Source of the DNA: CAVZLD01 sp964522605
GTDB taxonomy: Bacteria > Planctomycetota > Planctomycetia > Pirellulales > Pirellulaceae
Length of the DNA: 31,642 nucleotides
NCBI GenBank assembly: GCA_964522605.1
Contig: CAZFWV010000044.1
Coordinates: 1 to 31,642 of the forward strand
Reading direction: 5' to 3'
The translations under genes were made by a program, and so were the position numbers. The notes under the pieces are model-generated. The model saw nothing but the letters and a program-made list of their open reading frames with translations, searched no databases and was not told the origin of the DNA. Positions 26,345 through 31,642 of the stretch are shown here, piece after piece (positions within the stretch are counted from its first letter, which is position 1; every line of letters begins with the position of its first letter).

Positions 26345-29269
26345 ATGATGAATCTGTACGCGTCCTGTGCGCAGCTCTGTCTCGGATTACTCACCGCGAT
26401 GTTAGGCGTCGTCACCACGGCAAAAACCTGCGCGGCGCAAAATCCAATCCTGTCAATCGAGGATGGATACGACACGCCGGACGCGCATGCTGTGCGGTTC
26501 GGCGCTCCGTATTCCGTCTACATCGGTGGCGATCCGCACGGCGATGTTCTTTCGTCGGAAGAGCACGTGGTGGCACAGGCGTTCACGAAACTCGAACACC
26601 GCCTTTTCGATCCGGGTGGTTCCGTGCATTCGGGGTCCGGCGCAAGGGTCCGCGATTTGATCCAGATCGGTGCGCCGGGAATTATTCGCCCACCAACTGA
26701 CCGTCAACAGTACGACGCATGGCTTGCGGCGATGCACGCCTATCGCAAGTCAGTCCTCGGCATCAATCAGGAACGCGACTCAGAAAAGGAGTTGCTCTAC
26801 ACGATCCGTTTTCATGGTCAAGGCGGCTCCTGGCTCCGCTTGAATGAGAGATTGTCACAGGCGCTCAAACTGGGAAGCGGAGAGCAGCTGACATGGAGAC
26901 TGGACGCGCGCGCGAAGACGGATGGCAACGGCACGTTCTATCTTGCGTTCGACATTCACGACCATCAGGGCCGCAAGATGGGATGGAGTGACCTCGACGC
27001 GTGTCCGGTGACCGTTCCGCAGGATGGTACGTGGCACACGGTCACCGTGACGGCAACCGTTCCGGAATTCGACAAAGACCAGGCTTGGATGCGCCCGATT
27101 TTTGGAATGGACCAGGTTTGCGATCCAACGCCCGGAGAGATTGAACTGCGCAGTTTTGAGCTGTTGGTCAACGACACAAGCCGCATCCGAACGATCCGAG
27201 ACGCGGGGGCGGAGTCCGCGCGTCTCGACATGAGCTTGTATGATCGCGAGGACCTCAAATGGCTGGCAACGAGTTTCTCTTATCACTTCACGTTCCTGTA
27301 CGACTTGTCGTTCTATGACCCGCAATCCGGTCAGTATACGATCGACAAGTTCCTGGCCGATGGAGAGCGAGAATTCGGTGGGTATGATGCGGTGCTCCTC
27401 TGGCAGGCCTACCCACGAATCGGCTTCGATGAGCGAAACCAGTTCGACTTCTACCGCGACATGCCGGGCGGAATGGACGGTCTACGCCAGTTGGTCGACA
27501 AGCTTCACCAGCGCGGACTCAAGGTTCACATCGACTACAATCCCTGGGATCGAGCCACACGGCGCGAACAAGTGTCGGACGCCAAGGCACTCGCTGACCT
27601 GGTTGTCGCGATGGATTGCGATGGCATCTTCCTGGATACGCTGTCCTCCGGTTCGTCCGATCTGCGACTGGAAGTCGACCGACGACGAAAGGGTGTCGTC
27701 TTGGTGCCGGAACTCTATCCGCGAGTGGAAGATCTTTCCTTCCTGATGGGATCGTGGTACCAGTTCGGGACGAACCCTTTTCCTGAGCCAGGCATTCTGC
27801 AGCACAAATGGATTGAGCCTCGGCACATGGAATATCAAATCAGTCGTTGGAAAGGTCATGGGGAACAGCGCCATCTGACGCACTACCAGGAGATTGAGAA
27901 CGCCTATTTCAATGGCAGCGGCATGACGGTGTGGGAGAACATCTTTGGAACCTACAACCCCTGGCCAGCGGAAGATCGGATGCTGTGGTCGCATGCGGTT
28001 CGAATTCTTCGGACGTATGCGAAGCACTTTACCGGCGGCGATTGGCAGCCGTACTATCCGACCGAACACGACAGCCTGTACGCGAACCGATTCACGCTTG
28101 ACCGCGAGACACTGTTCACGCTCGTCAACCACGGGCGGCCGCTTGACGACGCGCACCTGCTTTCCGTTTCACTGCCAGCAAGCAATGGCAGGCCCAAAGC
28201 CTACGATCTCTGGAACGGGCGTGAGTTGGAATTGGTGGAGGCGGAGGAGAACCGCCATGAAGTGATCGGGTCGGTGGACCGGCTTGGAGGGATTTTGATT
28301 ACCACTGCCCGACGGACCGACACGAAGCTCGCCGAACTGCTGCAGACCCAGCGCCGTCAGGACTGGACAGCACGCCTGGCGAACGACACGAGAAACTCAC
28401 AGGAATCGGTGGCTCATCCAGTCCCGGTGCTGCCAACGCCGCGCGTATCGGTTGACGCGAAGCTCGAAGGAATGGTGTTCGTCCCGGAGACCGAGATCAC
28501 GATGAACTTGTCCCACAAGACGATCGAATGCGGGTGTTACCCGGATCCAGAGGTCGATCCAAGCGAATGGGAGTCTCGCTTCTTCAAGATGGGCCAGGTG
28601 GAACATCGAATCGGTCCGTTGACTGTTGGGCCGTTTTTCATCGACGAGACGGAGGTCACCAATGCGCAGTTCAAGACGTTTCTTGACGCCACCGACTACC
28701 AACCGAAGGAGCCAAAAAACTTCCTGAAACATTGGCCTAACGGCGAGATGCCCGAAGGACTTGCCGATCACCCGGTCGTGTACATCGACCTGGATGACGC
28801 CCGAGCCTACGCGGCTTGGTCGGGTAAACGGTTGCCCAGAGAGGAGGAGTGGCATCTGGCTGCTCAAGGTACGAATGGGCGCAAGTGGCCGTGGGGGAAT
28901 GACGATCCGACTCCGGAACACGTCAATCGGACCGGCACGCATACGATGCCGGTTCGTTCCTGCCCGGATGGCCGAAGCCCCTATGGTTGTTACCACATGT
29001 CCGGCAACGTCTATGAGTGGACCGAAAGCCAGCGGAGCGACGGCCACACGCGTTTTGCGATCCTGCGTGGAGGAAGCTATTTCGACCCGCACGCGGATCC
29101 TGGGACAAGCAGCATCTGGTACAACGACGGCGGACCTCGACCCTGCACACACCACGCGAAGTTCATTCTGATGTATCCAGGATTGGACCGCTGCGCGACG
29201 ATCGGCTTTCGTTGTGTTAAGGACGTCGTAACAAGCGACCTCAAACCCCTTTCTTCTCACGGATCGTGA
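26345..29269 (+). CDS. Secreted glycosidase-like protein fused to an FGE/SUMF1 domain
   Basis: A 974-residue protein with signal peptide about 1-32 (MMNLYASCAQLCLGLLTAML...CAA). A carbohydrate-binding-like beta module lies at about 157-278 (GGSWLRLNERLSQAL, then TWHTVTVTATVP). A TIM-barrel-type domain at about 298-595 has GYDAVLLWQAYPRIG, GLKVHIDYNPWD and the Asp-bearing strand DCDGIFLDT (D431), reminiscent of amylase-clan glycosidases. The C-terminal part, about 708-964, is an FGE-sulfatase/SUMF1 domain: FFIDETEVTNAQFKTFL, YAAWSGKRLPREEEW, MSGNVYEWTES, LRGGSYF and GFRCV. The paired active-site cysteines of true formylglycine-generating enzymes are not evident; one Cys, C934 (PCTHH), is near that place. 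ATG 26345 follows AAAGG; 26324 is an alternative. The decayed gene after it overlaps its stop codon. Confidence 0.85.
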   Translation: MMNLYASCAQLCLGLLTAMLGVVTTAKTCAAQNPILSIEDGYDTPDAHAVRFGAPYSVYIGGDPHGDVLSSEEHVVAQAFTKLEHRLFDPGGSVHSGSGARVRDLIQIGAPGIIRPPTDRQQYDAWLAAMHAYRKSVLGINQERDSEKELLYTIRFHGQGGSWLRLNERLSQALKLGSGEQLTWRLDARAKTDGNGTFYLAFDIHDHQGRKMGWSDLDACPVTVPQDGTWHTVTVTATVPEFDKDQAWMRPIFGMDQVCDPTPGEIELRSFELLVNDTSRIRTIRDAGAESARLDMSLYDREDLKWLATSFSYHFTFLYDLSFYDPQSGQYTIDKFLADGEREFGGYDAVLLWQAYPRIGFDERNQFDFYRDMPGGMDGLRQLVDKLHQRGLKVHIDYNPWDRATRREQVSDAKALADLVVAMDCDGIFLDTLSSGSSDLRLEVDRRRKGVVLVPELYPRVEDLSFLMGSWYQFGTNPFPEPGILQHKWIEPRHMEYQISRWKGHGEQRHLTHYQEIENAYFNGSGMTVWENIFGTYNPWPAEDRMLWSHAVRILRTYAKHFTGGDWQPYYPTEHDSLYANRFTLDRETLFTLVNHGRPLDDAHLLSVSLPASNGRPKAYDLWNGRELELVEAEENRHEVIGSVDRLGGILITTARRTDTKLAELLQTQRRQDWTARLANDTRNSQESVAHPVPVLPTPRVSVDAKLEGMVFVPETEITMNLSHKTIECGCYPDPEVDPSEWESRFFKMGQVEHRIGPLTVGPFFIDETEVTNAQFKTFLDATDYQPKEPKNFLKHWPNGEMPEGLADHPVVYIDLDDARAYAAWSGKRLPREEEWHLAAQGTNGRKWPWGNDDPTPEHVNRTGTHTMPVRSCPDGRSPYGCYHMSGNVYEWTESQRSDGHTRFAILRGGSYFDPHADPGTSSIWYNDGGPRPCTHHAKFILMYPGLDRCATIGFRCVKDVVTSDLKPLSSHGS

Positions 29270-29919
29270 ACGCCGCGGACATCGACGGGCTGCAGCATGC
29301 GATCAACGCGAGCAGCACGGATCTGGTCGCGCAAACAAGGCGATCGACCCCCTCGTTTAACCGCGTGCCCAGCGGGTCGCGATACGGGTCGCGCGATCGA
29401 GATCACTCCGTAATGGGCCTCGTCGCCGCCGCTATCGGAGATTTCAATGCCGATCGTATCGTCGGAGTAGATGACCTGGATTTGCTGAGTGACACCATCC
29501 GGACGGGCCTGCAGGAAAAGCGATTTGATTTGAATATCTCTGGAAGCGTCACTCAAGACGACCTGCAATTCATGGTGCAAAAGACCCTTGTTACTTGGTT
29601 TGGCGATGCCAACCTCGACGGCGAATTCAATACGGGTGATCTCGTCCAAGTATTGGGGGCAGGCAAGTACGAGACGCAGGAGACTGCTGGATGGTCCGAA
29701 GGCGACTGAAACGCTGACGGTATGTTCGACACGGGGGACCTCGTGATGGCGCTGGAAGATGGCGGCTACGAGATGGGGTCGCGGAAACCAGTGGTCGTGC
29801 CGGAGCCGACTGGCTGGTTGCTGTTGCTGATGGGACTGCTGCCGGGTCTTCTCCGTCGTCCTGCGAAAAGGTGTCCGTCGACAGACGCCGCTACATCGAA
29901 GAGGTGCTCCATGATCTGA
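29266..29919 (+). pseudogene. Dockerin-like/PEP-CTERM protein interrupted by an in-frame TGA
   Basis: One frame runs 29266-29709, stops at TGA (29707-29709) and continues in the same frame to 29919. It opens with a partial loop-helix (NAADIDGLQHAINA) that lacks everything upstream, then sequence matching the dispersed repeat at 7981 (GTTTAACCGCGTGCCCAGCGG at about 29354), then the four-loop cassette (DFNADRIVGVDDLD, ISGSVTQDDL, DANLDGEFNTGDL, then GD-stop-NADGMFDTGDL). VPEPTGWLLLLMGLLPGLLRRP forms the PEP-CTERM tail. In the other copies here the stop position is tryptophan (GDWNGDG or GDWTGDG), so TGG to TGA is the simple explanation. There is no signal peptide, and the GTG start overlaps the previous stop. 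Decayed C-terminal remnant. Confidence 0.8.
29354..29376. repeat. Fragment of the 7981-type dispersed repeat
   Basis: The bases TTTAACCGCGTGCCCAGCGG at this place match the left end of the tandem hairpin repeat at 7981-8000. Inside the pseudogene they translate to FNRVPSG, which breaks the dockerin-like sequence. Confidence 0.7.
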
Positions 29920-29996
29920 TGGCGGTCGCAAACGTGCTGAACAAGCCGGAGGACGTTCAGAAATGGCAGACGGAGCTGGACGAACTCCCGAGATGA
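29871..29996 (+). pseudogene. C-terminal fragment of a helical (TPR-like) protein
   Basis: In a second frame, overlapping the end of the PEP-CTERM remnant, 41 codons read VSVDRRRYIEEVLHDLMAV then ANVLNKPEDVQKWQTELDEL-PR and stop at 29994-29996. This amphipathic helix-turn-helix end resembles the last repeat of tetratricopeptide or kinase-associated proteins, where WQ.ELD.L endings are common. No gene body precedes it, so it is a broken end joined to the neighbouring pseudogene near 29865. Confidence 0.5.
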
Positions 29997-30159
29997 CCGA
30001 GAGTTTGGGCCGAACATGGTGCGTCCGTGGGGCAAGCGTTTTGATTAGAGTGGGTCGCGCGCGATCTCGGCAGCGAGAAATCATCGCCGTCGAAAGCGTG
30101 GCAAACCAAGGCGTATCCCAGGGAGACGCCGCCCCCGCTTCTCCCCAAACGCAAAACAT

Positions 30160-30310
30160 TTACATCCCGGTGTGACGCAAGTCACGCCCAAACATCGGCC
30201 ATGGGGTTTCGGCCAATCCAACCGATGCGCCGTAGATGGCGTAGAGATTCCCGTCTCTGGACCCCACATAAATCGTTCCGTCGTCGCCGCTACCTCCCTG
30301 AGGGAGTCGG
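30160..30310 (-). pseudogene. C-terminal fragment of a PQQ-like beta-propeller protein
   Basis: On the minus strand, ending at TAA (30160-30162), the frame reads GSGDDGTIYVGSRDGNLYAI, then YGASVGLAETPWPMFGRDLRHTGM. The GTIYVGSxDGNLYAI block plus PWPMFxxDxxHTG is the classic last blade of PQQ-like repeat proteins. Upstream the similarity is lost by about 30310 and stops appear in frame by about 30350-30450. It is a remnant only. Confidence 0.65.
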
Positions 30311-30553
30311 GTCCGAACATTCCGCTGAACCTCAAACGGCGATCATGCTTGGAATTGCCCAATCGTCGAAACAACCAGACAGCGGATTCGTTGCGACCCC
30401 AGTTGCCGCAGAGGAACTCATTGACTCGCAGCGGCTGAAGGGACATGGTGGAGGATTTCGATCACCCCCCCGCAGCCGACGGTAGCCTCCATGTCCTTCC
30501 TTTTGCATCCATGGCAACTCCTGCCCATCATTCTCCGGGCGCCGAGAGTTGTA

Positions 30554-30595
30554 TTGACATTGTCAACACAGGAGCGTACGCTTGTTGTGTAGACA
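30554..30595 (+). promoter_or_regulatory. Promoter and operator of the toxin-antitoxin operon
   Basis: TTGACA (30554-30559) is a consensus -35. After exactly 17 bases, TACGCT (30577-30582) is a partial -10. The arms TGTCAACACA (30561-30570) and TGTGTAGACA (30586-30595) form an inverted repeat with one mismatch flanking the -10, the right placement for the ribbon-helix-helix antitoxin to repress its own operon. Confidence 0.65.
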
Positions 30596-30606
30596 GGAGG
30601 GAGGTT

Positions 30607-30894
30607 ATGAAAGCAGACGCCGCACGATCGACAACCCGCGATGCCACGGTGAACCTCCGCCTCCAGGCGAGTGCCCGTGACCTCATCGATCAAGCAGCGG
30701 CCGCCCTGGGCAAGAGCCGCACCGAGTTCATGGTCGAAGCCGCTCGCCGGGAAGCAGAATCGGTCCTACTGGATCGTTGTTTTTTCGCGCTGAGCGAAAG
30801 GTCGTTTTCCGAGTTTGCGGCCGCGCTCGATAAGCCGCCCGCCACAAATCCCCGCTTGCGTCGACTGTTGACCAGTACCACTCCCTGGGAGTGA
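30607..30894 (+). CDS. DUF1778/TacA-type antitoxin
   Basis: A 95-residue protein. Residues about 12-45 (TVNLRLQASARDLIDQAAAA, then LGKSRTEFMVEAARREAE) are the ribbon-helix-helix DNA-binding domain of DUF1778 antitoxins. The tail, about 50-95 (FFALSERSFSEFAAALDKPP), is the segment that in TacA/AtaR-type antitoxins wraps and blocks the GNAT toxin. ATG 30607 has AGGAGG 6 bases upstream (30595-30600); the frame open back to 30445 has no such site. The gene ends 6 bases before the toxin start. By analogy it neutralises the toxin and represses the operon at the inverted repeat upstream. Confidence 0.93.
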   Translation: MKADAARSTTRDATVNLRLQASARDLIDQAAAALGKSRTEFMVEAARREAESVLLDRCFFALSERSFSEFAAALDKPPATNPRLRRLLTSTTPWE

Positions 30895-30900
30895 GTCGCC

Positions 30901-31428
30901 GTGCCGCGCAAGAAGAGAAGCGGCCTGCGGCCGCCAGAGCCGATTACCGACGCCCACGATCTTAGCCAGTTCGATAGCGGGGAGCCGTCGCTCGACGATT
31001 GGCTCCGACGGCGAGCGCTAAGAAACGAAGCGGGGGGCGCTTCGCGGACCTATGTGGTTTGTGTCGGAGCGGAAAAGCAGGTGGTCGGATACTATTGCCT
31101 TGCGGCCGGCGCCGTAGCGCATGCAGATGTGGCTGGCCGCGTGCGCCGCAATATGCCCGATCCGGTCCCGGTCATAGTCATCGGACGACTCGCCGTGGAC
31201 CAAGGCCACCGTGGCCAGGGCATCGGGATGGGACTGCTTCGCGATGCCATCTTGCGAACAATCGCAGCAGGGGAGATTGCCGGGATCCGGGCGATTCTTG
31301 TGCACGCCATCTCGGAAGAGGCCCGAAAGTTCTATGAGCGCTGCGGATTTCGTTCATCGCCCATTGATCCCATGACTCTCATGATTCCGCTCACGGAAGC
31401 AAGGAACGCCCTGGGAAGCGGCAAGTAG
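30901..31428 (+). CDS. GNAT-family toxin, TacT/AtaT-like
   Basis: A 175-residue GCN5-type N-acetyltransferase. It shows DSGEPSLDDWLRRRALRNE at the N-terminus (the S.LD.WL.RRA pattern of TA-linked GNATs), GYYCLAAGAV, IGRLAVDQGHRGQGIGMGLL holding the acetyl-CoA loop RGQGIG, ILVHAISEEARKFYERCGF with the catalytic-type tyrosine, and the terminal SPIDPMTLMIPL. Known members acetylate the amino group of charged tRNAs and stop translation. GTG start, 6 bases after the antitoxin stop, so one operon. The hairpin at 31435 may end the transcript. Confidence 0.93.
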   Translation: MPRKKRSGLRPPEPITDAHDLSQFDSGEPSLDDWLRRRALRNEAGGASRTYVVCVGAEKQVVGYYCLAAGAVAHADVAGRVRRNMPDPVPVIVIGRLAVDQGHRGQGIGMGLLRDAILRTIAAGEIAGIRAILVHAISEEARKFYERCGFRSSPIDPMTLMIPLTEARNALGSGK

Positions 31429-31434
31429 TTCGTC

Positions 31435-31458
31435 GAAGGATGACGGCCGTTCTCCTTC
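31435..31458 (+). terminator. Possible terminator hairpin after the toxin gene
   Basis: GAAGGA (31435-31440) pairs with TCCTTC (31453-31458), and the loop holds the palindrome ACGGCCGT. No T-tract follows. Confidence 0.35.
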
Positions 31459-31642
31459 CGTGTCATTTGCCACCTCGGTTGCCACTCGTCGTACGGCGAC
31501 TGGGAGCAGTTACGCTTGCCTTCGGCTCTCGACGGCCGACTCCAGTTCCTTCTGGACCGACAAGACCAGCAAGGTTCACTCACCGATACCGAACGACGTG
31601 AAGCGGAGGCCCTCACCGATTTGGTCGACATGCTTGCGCTCC
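31444..31642 (+). CDS. Partial or start-less small helical protein, cut by window end
   Basis: From about 31507 to the end one frame reads QLRLPSALDGRLQFLLDRQD, then QQGSLTDTERREAEALTDLV and DMLALL. It resembles short proteins of planctomycetes and cyanobacteria with an L..LLD..D.G.LT..ER.EAE.L pattern. The frame is open from 31444 but contains no ATG or GTG; an ATG at 31440 lies in another frame. The start may therefore be frameshifted or the gene decayed. The stop lies beyond the window. Confidence 0.4.

Noticed and set aside
29266..29919. TGA read as tryptophan (recoding)
   Set aside because: TGA ends other intact genes here, for example at 2332-2334 and 29267-29269, so recoding is improbable; a nonsense mutation or sequencing error is simpler.
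30445..30606. N-terminal extension of the antitoxin
   Set aside because: The promoter and the AGGAGG site lie within it, and residues before the ATG at 30607 do not fit the family.

Overview
The window looks like a chromosomal accessory region of a planctomycete (Planctomycetota, probably a Pirellulales-type genome). The reasons are the PEP-CTERM sorting tails, several surface proteins ending in four-loop dockerin/EF-hand-like modules, an LExRHLLA-type N-terminus on a giant extracellular protein, a CotH/lamin-tail architecture, and dispersed palindromic intergenic repeats. Base composition is moderately GC-rich. No tRNA, rRNA, CRISPR array, transposase or replication origin was seen.

Layout. 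1-2656: a membrane-anchored planctomycete protein flanked by two copies of a nested palindromic repeat. 2657-4392: an SDR oxidoreductase (-) and a small secreted CAP-like protein (+), ending in a strong terminator. 4423-6549: a PEP-CTERM protein (-) with discoidin-like and dockerin-like modules. 7224-7982: a multi-pass membrane protein whose stop codon lies at the edge of a tandem hairpin repeat. 8265-12634: three co-directional secreted enzymes, namely a GH30-type glycosidase, an SGNH/SASA acetylesterase and an M60 (enhancin/mucinase-type) metallopeptidase. 13051-16550 (-): a six-hairpin glycosidase-like protein and a LamG/dockerin/PEP-CTERM protein. 16720-16956: a PEP-CTERM relic. 17058-23570: a 2170-residue LTD/LamG/CotH/dockerin protein. 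23652-25589 (-): a double-LamG/dockerin/PEP-CTERM protein. 26345-29269: a glycosidase-like protein fused to a formylglycine-generating-enzyme (FGE/SUMF1) domain. 29266-30310: a decayed zone with a dockerin/PEP-CTERM pseudogene broken by an in-frame TGA, a helical C-terminal fragment and a PQQ-propeller fragment. 30554-31428: a TacA/TacT-like antitoxin and GNAT toxin operon with a visible promoter and operator. The window ends in a partial reading frame.

How the genes fit together (inference). The secreted enzymes would suit the breakdown of acetylated, possibly sulfated, glycoproteins or other complex glycans: backbone glycosidase, deacetylase, glycoprotein protease and a second glycosidase. 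Around them sit surface proteins that carry carbohydrate-binding-type folds and share one roughly 120-residue Ca2+-loop C-terminal cassette, usually followed by a PEP-CTERM anchor. The four enzymes between 8265 and 15153 lack the cassette. The exosortase that would process the PEP-CTERM tails is not in this window.
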